From positions 434,001 through 498,000 of the forward strand of contig JALMLS010000455.1 in the NCBI GenBank assembly GCA_038496445.1: a stretch of 64,000 nucleotides of DNA, written 5' to 3'. The stretch comes from Trichosphaerium sp. ATCC 40318 (taxonomy: Eukaryota; Discosea; Flabellinia; Trichosidae). Numbering within the stretch: position 1 is the stretch's first letter; every line of letters starts with the position of its first letter. Positions 48,900 to 58,821 of the stretch are shown here, piece by piece. The notes beneath the pieces are model-generated. The model made no database searches and had not been told where the DNA came from. It saw only the letters and a list, made by a program, of their open reading frames with translations. A program made the translations under genes and the position numbers.

Positions 48900-49970
48900 A
48901 GTACCACGCTGGCCAAATACTTCGTGCCCAATTGAGTGATGACAAAGTTCGTAAAATATTTGCCGAGTTTAAGAGAGGCCAACAACAGCAGAAAGGAGAA
49001 CTTGACAACCACAAACAAGAGGTTGACAAGCGCCAACAAGAGGTTGAAAAGTGCCAACAAAAGGTTAAAAAGCGCAAAGAAAAGGTTGAAAAAAAAAGCA
49101 AAAAGATACTGAGAAGGTGGTAAGAGAAATTGCAAAACATGACTCAGACATGACAGTATGTGCATCCTACAAATGGCAGTTGGGTTTGCTAACCCAATTT
49201 GTGTTTTATAGAAACCTAGTGGATATTACAGGATACACATTAAACCAATGGATTTGAGATTCAATTCATCAAATTGTCGACAAGATTGGTAGTGATCCAG
49301 TGTTCTATGCGACGCCATGTTACAATTTCATTGATAAAGGACTTGATATGTTGTTGGCATTTATGATGTAAGATGACTTTGGTTACACAGTGCCTCATTG
49401 GACACCAAGTCTCCCATCTTTTGCTTAAAACAGCCTCAATCAAATACAATCACTTGAATTCTGTGCTTGTAAACAGTTGGGAGAAGGTGGGTCATCACAA
49501 GCATGGCGTATATTATCACCAAACGGTGATGATAAAGTGTGGATTCTCAAAGAGTTCAAGAAGCATTGTGAAACTTTTGAGACTGAGATAGATTCTCTCA
49601 GATCTGAAGTCAAATTGTGTACCTCATCTCGAGTTTGCTGGAGAAACAGAATCCGGTAAAAAGTTTATTGTAACAACTCAAACTGTACCTCCTTTATCAA
49701 AACACAAAATGACTGCCAAGTCATTCAACTCATTGATCTTCTTGAAGGTGCTCACAAGCTTGGTATTGGTCAAAGGTATGTCCTACTAAACTAAGTGTTG
49801 TATTAACTTGATATTTTAGATATTGTTCCTCGTAATATTGTGTGTGATCAAGACACTGTTGTTCTATTTGACTGGGTATGCTCTTGTGCCATTGATGAAC
49901 CACAACAAGGATTTCACGGTGATCTATAGTATGCACATACAGAGCTTAAATCAAAAGTTAAGTCTGATCG
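48900..49970 (+). pseudogene. Decayed Crinkler-like gene with kinase-type domain
   Basis: A coiled coil (48932-49123, repeats of VDKRQQEVEK) is followed, through several stops and shifts, by HWTPSLPSF, then GEGGSSQAWRILSPNGDDK and VWILKEFKKHCETFE, then PHLEFAGETESGKKF. After an intron comes DIVPRNIVCDQDTVVLFDW, equal to the catalytic-loop and DFG-like region (here FDW) of Crinkler/RHS-associated kinases. Stops fall at about 49125, 49371, 49426 and 49930, and at least two frameshifts are needed. So the order of domains is kept but no full protein can be made. Host-cell effector or anti-competitor relatives are usually multi-copy, which would explain the loss. Confidence 0.6.
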
Positions 49971-50909
49971 AGAACTGAAAAATTAACTTAAGATCACCAT
50001 GTGTTGAATTGTACCGATTATCCATCTCCCATGTGCAGTTCATGATTGGTCCAATATCGTATTTGGTAAGGTATGGTACAGTGCCAACTCCTGTCTTTTG
50101 TTGCAGACGCACCAGAACCTGGTGCGATCTGATTGTTGTATTAAGAGAGTACAGTAGTAATAGTTTTAGCGCCTTTATTCTACTTTGAAAAAAAGGAACA
50201 ATTTTTTGCAGCATATTTCAGTGAATAAACAAGTCTGAAAGGCGAGTTTGTGAATGTGTAAAGCTCATTCACAATTAATTATGAAGACAAGTGTATCTAA
50301 AATGCAAAGCGTTTTGGTACACAAATAACTAACGACAAATATCAACAAAAGGCAATGCTTTTGTAAACAAGTTGCAGACACAATCTTGTAGCCAATAACT
50401 TTTTATGGTAAAGCTGTGCTGTTTTTCCATTCTTCCAGTCGCCATAGATATTCCCCTCTGGACTGAAGCTGTGTTGTGCAGCCATACTTAAGAGCAATAT
50501 CTCAATTTGGGTTAAGTTGCCAATGTTTATTTGAAATATAGCTTCTAGTGTCTACAAAAAAGGTATCACTTGTTCAAAAAAGCTGTATTGCCACTTGTTG
50601 TTTTAGGCCCTAATTTACTTGTACTATTCATTGCACAACCAGGCCGAAAAACAACTTGTTGTAAAATGACTCAGGTCTTAAAAAGATTTCCACTGACATC
50701 TACAAGAATAAGGTGCTGGGCAAGCTTATTATGAAAACTATGTACAAGATCTGTTATTAGTTGCACTTCTAACACTCTAGTATTGAACTAATGAAAGTAC
50801 TTCCAATTTCTATAAACATTTTTACAGCATACATAAACAAAAAGAGCCAAGTACATTATTTTTTTCTCTTTTTTTTTCTACTTTTTTTATAAAAAAACTG
50901 TGGTCATGT
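49971..50909. other. Intergenic stretch
   Basis: AT-rich spacer following the pseudogene; it could hold more of its degraded 3' end. A minus-strand frame at 49951-50214 is open, but I see no motif. T-rich tracts near 50850-50895 lie at the 3' end of the kinase gene. Confidence 0.4.
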
Positions 50910-53900
50910 TCAGCGAGGATTACGCTCCATCACCCATACTTCAGGTCCTTTTCGTTTTCCATTAGATACCGACTCCTTTTCAGTAGAAGTAACCTAAAGA
51001 TAATACAAATTACTAAAAATGTACACGTGAGGTGTACTTACGTCGAATGCCTGTCGTTTAAAGAATTCCTACAAAAAAAAAAAATTAACACGTGGTTTTA
51101 TGTTTCTTTTCATTACTCACCACATTCGTGTCTTTATGTGTAAACAACCAACATTTAGATTGCTCATAGTCTTTAAAATTATGATTAGTATCCTTTTAAA
51201 CATTTAACTATAATACATACCAACAGTTTGCAGCATATTTTTCAACAACTCTGAACCGATTCCTTTCCTTTGCGTATCTGGATGAACAAATACACTCCAA
51301 AGAATCCAAGCATTATCAGGGCATTGATCCCTAATAAGTTTCTCCAAGTACGCATAATAATCTGTTATCAATCTGCTTGCTTTATTCAAACCACGCCATA
51401 GCTTGAAACCAACTAAAAAAAAAAGTGTTACTATTAACTATTGTCTCAAGATCAATGTGTATGTACCTCGCCACGTGCCCAGCCATTGAAGAAGAGCTTT
51501 ACTGTTTTTTGGAGAAATCCACAAAGCAGCGCCAACAAGTTTTTGACTTTGGTATCTTCCCCAAACGTTTCCCTAAACGCACGTGAATATCACGTGTCAC
51601 GAAAAAAAAGGAAAAATATGGACTAAACGCGCCGCTGACTCTGTGGCTTCTAACTGCACGTACTTGGCGAATACAAAGACGAACAATATCTGGATAAAGC
51701 TCCTCTGCCATGCACTGAAAAAAAAGTCAATAAAAAGTTCTGATGGAAAGAAAACAACGTACTCGTATTCGTTTATCATCTTTTTGTATGAGGTATGCAA
51801 TAGCTGGATTATTAATAAAGCATTCAGCCATCAGAGAAACAACATCAGAAACTTCTGATCGTGTCACAGGCTTTGTAATACCACTGCCTAACATAAAATT
51901 TAGTGTAAAACATAAACGTTAACATGAAGAGAAATACCAGCCAAACTAGTCGCCAAAGGTTTAAAATCGTTTGACCTTGTTAAATTCCCATTCTTCTTTT
52001 TACGCTACACAACAGTTGAATAAAACAGACAACCTTATAATGGTTACGTCATCATACCTTTCTTCTTCTTTTTGGATTAAACTCATCAAAGAATTGCTCC
52101 TTCATAATCTCTCTTACATTTGGTCTAAACACAGGATCCACTGTAAGCATTTTACAAGTAACCCTACAAAGATTCTCTAATCCCTAAACATAAATGTAAG
52201 GTCAAGTCAATAAAACGAACTAAATCAATTAAATCTTACATCTGGGAACTCATTTCTTATCCTGCTATGGATATCTGATGCCTCGGCTTCCTTGGCAAGA
52301 CATCTGTCATCAGCTGCGAGCAACCTGTGTCGAGCAAAGTTAGAAAACAAAGCATGGGTTTTTTTTGTTTTTTTTTTGGAATCTTACCTTGTTGTAGCGA
52401 GCTCGTATATGATGCATCCTAACGACTATAATCTTAGATATTATTGATAATTTACAAATACGGTTACGGACCCAAACATCAGCCTTATGATTGTATCTAA
52501 AGATGTAATGAGTTTAAATAATTAAAACAAAAATCAAATAAACTTACGGATGATTGTTAAGAAGTTCTGGTGCCCTATTTAGTTAACAATTAGTAATTGC
52601 TGGTAGGTAGCTCATATCGTACATATAATGCCATGTACCAGCTTTTTCTTTGGTACTATTCATCACTTGTTTTGCAAGGCCTTGAACAAGTAAGAAAACA
52701 AAAACCCTTGTTTCTGAAATATTGTACCAAAATCTCCGATTTTTAAGTTGTTGTTATTATCTACAAAAATATTTTCGAGCTTGAGGTCTCTGTGTACAAC
52801 GTTTCTCTTATTTACATCCAACATACCGGAGCACAATTGGTGTACCCACACCTTTAGTTGCTTCAAAAAGTGTCAAACAATACTATTTTGCCACGGAGAG
52901 AAAAAAATAGTACCTGTGCTGAAAATTTATCTCTTGCTGGGCCATCATAAGGCAACTTGAAGCTAATTGTCTTTTTTCTTTGGCGTCTAGAACTAGAAGA
53001 AGAATCTTCAGAAATACTCGTCTCGCTTAAAGCCGCTAGCGCTGATTGTCCGGCCTAAATAATATTTAGAACATATTAATAAAGTCGGTGGTTTCTATTC
53101 ACCTCTGAGTTGGAGGAATGAAAACGAAACGGTTGTTTGTTCTTTCTATTCCGTCGCGGAGAGTTTGAAGGCGATTGAAAACTCTTTTTTCTACGACTAC
53201 TACCTCTTTTAGCTTTCTATTTCCTAATACATTTAAAAAACTGCTTGGGCAAAATAATTATCACGAAAAAACCACAAAACGCCCAAACGGGCGTCTAAAA
53301 ATTCACGTGATAAATAAGGCAGTCACGTGACTTTTTGAAAAATAGAAAGGATTAAAAACTTGAAATTTTGATCGGATTGGCTTGTATTGCAGACCTTGGG
53401 GTTAGTTTGGCGTTTGATTTCGATGTGGTCATTGTCTTTAAGATATTGTCCAACTGTATCAGCATCACGAAGCGGAATACCATCCTTGACAAGCACCATT
53501 TTGAAAACAAGCTGTGGATTATTTACACGTAGTTTCCTCTTTAATTCTCCTACTGAATTCTCTGGGGATAGAGTAACATACATTGGAGAATGCCCAAGGT
53601 AAGTAGCATTAATAGTCACTTGAAGAAAAAAAAGTATTAATTCCTGTTTTTTGAATAACCCTTACAACTACGTACATGCTCTCAGCCTGTAATTATCTCC
53701 CACCATAACACTATATCTTCCTGCACCATCTAAACGTTGGGTATAAGTAAACACGTCATTTCATGACTTGTTATTTGAAATAACGGAACCGCACTCACTT
53801 TTGTTCTTTGCAAGATATTCTATCGCGCCTTCTAAGCTACTAGCGTGCTTTTCTGCAAGGCGTATATCTTCTATACTATATTTGAGCCTTCTTAACTCGT

Positions 53901-55424
53901 CAGTAAATCGAGGCCGACCATTAACAGAGTCCGTATCTATTGTGATAAGCAAGGAATAGAATTAAAAAACTATTTTGCTTACTGGCTCTGCTTCTTGCTG
54001 GTCTTGGGCTTGAGTTACGCCATCCTTTTCTCCTTATTTGTGCTCTTCTACCACGACCGTTTGTTGATTGATTCATTGCGCGTGTTATTGACTGTTTGCG
54101 ATTAGTTTTTCGCTTCTTTGAAATCTTTATTTTGCCATCTCTTGTAGACCTTTAGAAGCATTAACACAAGAAGCTGGGTGTATTGCGTGGAATGGAAAAA
54201 AAATTATTGCTCTAGACTTACTTCTCAGGTCTCTTTCTGATATTTGATGCTGAGTTTCTTGGCTCTAGCTTCTTTCGTAAATCAGATTCACTGTTTGATT
54301 TTCTTATATCAGACATCATAAGCCTTCTAATTCCAGGAGAAGATTTCGATACAGATGTACCATTAACTATTTTTAAAGTAAGTTTACACTATTTTTTTAT
54401 AATCGTTTATGCTTGTTTACAGCCTTTGGAAGTTGTCACAAGGGCATAAAAAAATGTCACGTGCTGAGTTTTTAAAAAATATTGAAAATAAAAATAACCG
54501 CCATTAAGGTTATGTTGTGTATGTATTAAAAAAGACGAAATGTACCACGCCAAGCACAAGGAAATTTGGTTTTGATTTTCTCATCAAATAAAAAAAATTG
54601 AGGTGGCGCTATTTTTACTTGCCTCCATTGTGGTTAGACGGTAGAGCAACAGGCGAAGGCATTCTGTTTTTAGAACCATTCCTTTTAGTCTTAACACGTG
54701 ATTTTGTTGTACGCGGCTTTTGTTTACGTATATCTAAGAGTACACTTTAGCAATAAAAGGGTAAAAACTACAACTCTCCACAAAATAAAAAAAAACAAAA
54801 AAAAAAGAAAAAAAGCTAAAAAACCCGACCACAGTATCGTTCTAGTGACTTCTTTTTATCTAACTAAGTAACTTCTACTATACTATAATCTATACCGCAC
54901 CTTCTAGAAGTTTTTCTCTTCGTTCTTTATCCTCTTCGATTGCTTTTTTGTTTGCATCGTATTTTGTAAGAACCTTATCAAAAAGAGATCCCATAGAGCA
55001 ATACTCCATTATAATACACAGAAAATAAATAGTCATGCCCTCCATTTCTTGAACATCTAGAAACACATCCTCATACCTTACAATATACTCACTACTAAAC
55101 TGGGCCAAGTATAGTGCCTTATATAGAACATTAGATGAGGCTCAAACTCAACAAAAAAAAAAGATCAAACAAGACAGTAACGCACTTCTTTTAGCCCAGC
55201 GTTAGCCTCTTGTAGGTCCGTACATAGTTTTTTCTTTAAAACGTATTGTTTATCTGTTTCCTTGAGTCGGACTAATAAAACATAAATAAGCTCGTTGAAG
55301 GTAATCACGTGATGTATAAACTAAACAAAAACGACAAAAAAAACGCTTAAAAAATTAACGGACCTAGTATACAAACGCCTTCACCTCCCTTGCCTATCTC
55401 TCTTATAACCTCGTACTTTTCCAT
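50910..55424 (-). CDS. Protein kinase interrupted by UBA-like and ubiquitin-like domains, fused to a GNAT acetyltransferase
   Basis: About 23 exons join in phase to about 885 residues. The kinase N-lobe (residues 1-125, 55424-54895) has IGKGGEGV, the ATP-site Lys in YVLKKK and a hinge MEYCSMGS. Then come about 365 inserted residues: Lys/Arg/Ser-rich segments; a UBA-like bundle ([20 protein letters not shown] and IEYLAKNK, about 53950-53800); a ubiquitin-like fold ([37 protein letters not shown], about 53735-53395); and more basic-Ser sequence. The C-lobe resumes at about 52870 with [29 protein letters not shown] and [13 protein letters not shown], all catalytic residues intact. From 51893 a GNAT domain follows, with [10 protein letters not shown] and [17 protein letters not shown] (acetyl-CoA loop), ending in VMERNPR. 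One exon uses a GC donor (AG|GCAAGT, about 54618). The C-terminal GNAT could instead be a separate gene from ATG 51894, but the splice at 51890 keeps frame. Confidence 0.75.
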
Positions 55425-55827
55425 AGCACGTGAGGTACTATTAATCCCAAATAGAAATATACTAAGCGCCTTTTAATCACGCTCTCGTGTCACCATCATA
55501 CAATTCACAAAAGGGATCAATTTTATTCAACTTTTTTCAATAACACTACTTTTTGTATGGCGTCATCACTGTGAAGATACTTTTGGGTTTGGCACTTTTC
55601 TTAAGCTACCGACAAGTTAACTGAAATAGAAAAAGTAAAAATAACTTACAGACACAAAAAAGAGAAAAACGGTGTCTTTCTCATTTATTTTTTTTAATTG
55701 ATGCTAATTATAATTGTCTTTTATTAAACAGGTCATTGTAGAGATGTTTGATTTAACAACGAGATAATCTGTTATTATTTTGTGTACAAAAACTACTAGT
55801 GCTTCATTAAACTTACCTAGGTAAGTC
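55425..55827. other. Intergenic stretch
   Basis: Divergent spacer between the kinase gene (-) and a small gene (+). A minus-strand frame runs through 55704-56006 but overlaps the more convincing plus-strand gene. Confidence 0.4.
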
Positions 55828-56262
55828 GTGGATGCCGATAGTAAAGTCTGGCAATACAATGATTTACTTGTAGTACATTCGACAATGACAACCTTAACCA
55901 CGATCGAGACAGCGGATATTACGGAGAAGTTACAAATTGAGGGTTCCAGAAGAAGTAGCACAGGTTGTCCTGAGCATTTTATCAACGATGACTTATTGTT
56001 TTGCAATGATCATGATTGTCAACAAGAGAATTTATTGGAAGCAATTGTTTATTTAAGTGGTTTTTATGTCTTGGTGAGCTGTTGACGCATAACTGTCATT
56101 TCAGAGAGTGTTTTTGATTAGTTTGGATGAACTTACAGCACATTTAGTGATTGGGTAGCTCAGTTTCGAGCCATTCGTAGCACTCATTGTTTCAATCAAA
56201 CTATGTATCAACATTGTGTGCACAAACCAGCTCGATTCAAATTGTGCAAAATGCCGAGTTAG
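55828..56262 (+). CDS. Hypothetical small Cys/His-rich protein
   Basis: Exon 1 (MDADSKVWQYNDLLVVHSTM and on to about 56070) contains a CNDHDCQQENLLEA stretch and splices through a GTGAGC...TTTCAG intron to RVFLISLDELTAHLV. The frame then meets TAG at 56156 unless a 26-nt intron (56155-56180, GTAGCT...TTCGTAG) is removed, which continues as THCFNQTMYQHCVHKPARFK to a stop at 56260-56262. The result has about eight cysteines and histidines that might bind metal. No family recognised. Without the tiny intron it would be a truncated protein. Confidence 0.4.
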
Positions 56263-56357
56263 AGGCTTCGTGAGACCAAATATGATGCTACAGGCACACC
56301 TAAAAAACTTAGGGAGAAAAAGTAAACTCAAATCTCAATAAATTACAAACAAGTTGT

Positions 56358-57465
56358 TTGCAATCCTTCGTTAACGTTGTTGTGATGAGTACTCTAGGAA
56401 GAAAAGAGAAAATGAACTACTCTGAAACCTTTTTTTGCATCCTCCTAAAACTTCCAAACGACATATTATCTCATATCTTGCTACAAACAACAACTTCTCG
56501 GTTTTCAGCAGCACAAAGCTGTTCTACTTTAGCGTCAATTATTCATAACATTATTGGATACACCTGCATTAACGTGTCAAGCCTTTCAACAGCAAAGAAG
56601 GTCGTTGAATACCCAGGAATACTTAACCACAGAAATCGTTGTACAGCCTAGCCTGCACGAAGATATCGACAGTTGTGTAGCAGCACTTTCAGGAGTTTGT
56701 TCAATCAACGCTTTACACTAAAGTAACAGATAAAGGTATAAAGGCTCATGCGGGAGTGCATAGTATTAGTCTTAATTGTTGTGAAGATAACAGATGAAGG
56801 CATTAAATGGCTTGCTGGAGTACATACTATTAACCTTGGAGACACTTATGTAACAGATGAAGGACTCAAGGCATTGGCTGGCGTTTCTTCTATTGGTCTT
56901 TTTAAAGTGTCATCTATATCAGACGTTGGAGTTAAAGCATCAGCTGGTGTTCATACTATTGATCTCAGTGTTACTCAAGTAACAGATGAGGGTATCAAAG
57001 CGCTAGCAGGTGTTCATACAATCAGTCTTGAGCATACTCAAGTAACAGATAAAGGGAATCAAGTCATTGGCAGGGTACCTTAATTTTACTTCCCTTGTAT
57101 CAGATGAAAGCATCAAAGCACTAGCAGGTGTTCATACTATTCACCTCAAAGGTACACAAGTAACAGAAGATGGAATCAAAGCGCTATCCGGAGATCTCAA
57201 TATTCTTCTTGAGTACTAGCAAGTAACAGATGAAGGTGTTAAAGCTCTGGAAGGTGTTCATTCAATAGACCTTTCCGACACCAAAGTAACAGATGAAGGT
57301 GTCAAATCACTTGTAGGTGTTCATACTATTTACCTTTCCAGAACTTCAGTAACAGACGAAGGTATTAAATTGCTTACAGAAGCAAAAAGGATTTTTGTGC
57401 CTTTTACTACAGTAGCTAAAGAAGGCGTAAAAGGACGCAAAAATGGTGTTGTGTTTGGATTATAA
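56358..57465 (+). pseudogene. F-box/LRR pseudogene, relative of the gene at 38000
   Basis: Starts with an F-box (LPNDILSHILLQTTTS) and a short linker, then a stop at 56649-56651. About ten repeats of the TDEGIKALAGVHTI type follow in at least three frames, with a shift after VTDKG (about 57050) and a TAG at about 57218-57220 within a repeat. The last repeats are open to TAA 57463-57465. Repeats such as TQVTDEGIKALAGVHTI are close to those at 38000-39065, so this is a recent but broken copy or sister gene. Confidence 0.75.
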
Positions 57466-57909
57466 TAAACAACTTTTTTTCTTGATTTAAAATTAAAGTG
57501 CCGAGTTGTAGCATTTATTACCATGTCTGATACATCTTGTTTATGTTTCCACTGACTAAGAACACCACGCTATGCAAATCTGAGTCATGCTTTGCACAGT
57601 TTTTAGTTACAAACTAGCGGCAAACGGGCTCACACTGCTATCGAAAAAGTACTGTAGAAGACCCGCAAAGAGCGGCAGTCAATAGAAAACAATGGCCGCT
57701 ACAGCGCGGCTAAAAACCATCAGTTTGCCGAAAACCCAAAAAATCCGATCGGCTAGAAATGACTCTAGGCACCTTACCTTGTTTTTAAGAACATATCAGA
57801 GCGATTGTGTGAATTGGTTCAGGAAACAGACTTTCCTTCACGTGAAAATAAAAGAAACGTGAACCAACAAAATCAAAAAAACAGAATCAACAACGAAGCA
57901 ACAACACTC
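57466..57909. other. Intergenic stretch
   Basis: Spacer holding the leader of the next gene. No gene seen; a CACGTG lies in a TTCACGTGAAA palindrome near 57840. Confidence 0.5.
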
Positions 57910-58381
57910 ATGATCTTGAAAACACTTTTGTTTACTCTTGCTCTTCTTATTGCCTTGGTACCGTATCATAAATTACTGGTTTATAACGCTTGTCACTCAC
58001 AAAAGCGCCATAGGTCTCTTCAGAGCCATGTTGTAAGCTTGAGAATGGAGAATGTATTGACAACTCTTGTAAAATACGCGGCGACTTTGTAGATGAACCT
58101 ACTCGTTGTGTCAAGGTATTACGTCCCAATCCAATGGGTGGTACGCACCAGAACCCACACTAATTTTGTCTCTAATATGTCAGTAAGGAAACCCTAGACC
58201 ACAATGTATATGTGTGCCAGTAGATGAAGCCCTAAGAGAAAACACGTGCAGATTGTCTACAATCAATCCAAACAACTGTATTGATGACACTTGCATTGAT
58301 CGCTTGAACAGTATTGGTTTCCCAAATCCTGTTGGCTGTACCCGTACTGTACTTCCGTGCCTATGTGCTGTATGCCACTAA
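57910..58381 (+). CDS. Small Cys-rich secreted protein
   Basis: Three exons give about 119 residues. A signal peptide, MILKTLLFTLALLIALVSS, is followed directly by EPCCKLENGECIDNSCK, then CICVPVDEALRENTCRL, CIDDTCIDRL and a final LPCLCAVCH. About 16 cysteines in 100 residues mean a tightly disulphide-bonded protein. The frame comes out only after splicing (intron 57958-58013 with a GCGCCATAG acceptor, and GTACGC...TCAGTAAG at about 58141-58187), and both junctions keep phase. I recognise no family; function could be adhesion, defence or inhibition. Confidence 0.6.
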
Positions 58382-58821
58382 AGGGCATACTGTTGTTGTA
58401 ACTTCAAAATACAAACCTCTCATTCGCAATGTTTAGTTTTTAGCAAAATACGTTTGTTTCAAAGCACGTGCTGTAAATCATAGCGACAAAAACTGGACAG
58501 TGACAGAAGACAGATTGAACTGGCGATACAATGCACACGCAATGTCAGTCTCACTAGAGCCGCCAAAGAAAAGAAAAGGCTCAACGAGCTAGAAAAGGTG
58601 CTCAGGCGGAGCGTAGCGGGGGTGGTGGGTAGAGATCGCGATAGCTTGTTTATTGAAGGACATTGGAAACGCGACGAGCGAGAGGTGAGAGAGAAGGGTG
58701 AGTCAAGATGCTTCTGTTGACCTTTCTTTTCAACGCCGCAAAAGTCTTCGACTTTGTCTCTGCCGTCTAACTGATGTGGGTGAGGTAAAAAAAGTTTGGT
58801 TTTATTAAACGTTGTTTTCTT
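58382..58821. other. Intergenic stretch
   Basis: Spacer between convergent genes, with a G-rich patch near 58605-58625 (AGGCGGAGCGTAGCGGGGGT) and AGCACGTGCT near 58465. No gene seen. Confidence 0.45.

Noticed and set aside
48835-49165. Leu/Phe-rich minus-strand frame that looks like membrane segments
   Set aside because: Antisense of a Lys/Gln/Glu coiled coil (AAG, CAA and GAA read as CTT, TTG and TTC).
56156-56158. In-frame TAG as stop-codon reassignment or readthrough
   Set aside because: All other genes use TAA, TAG and TGA as normal stops, and a 26-nt intron starting at 56155 explains it.
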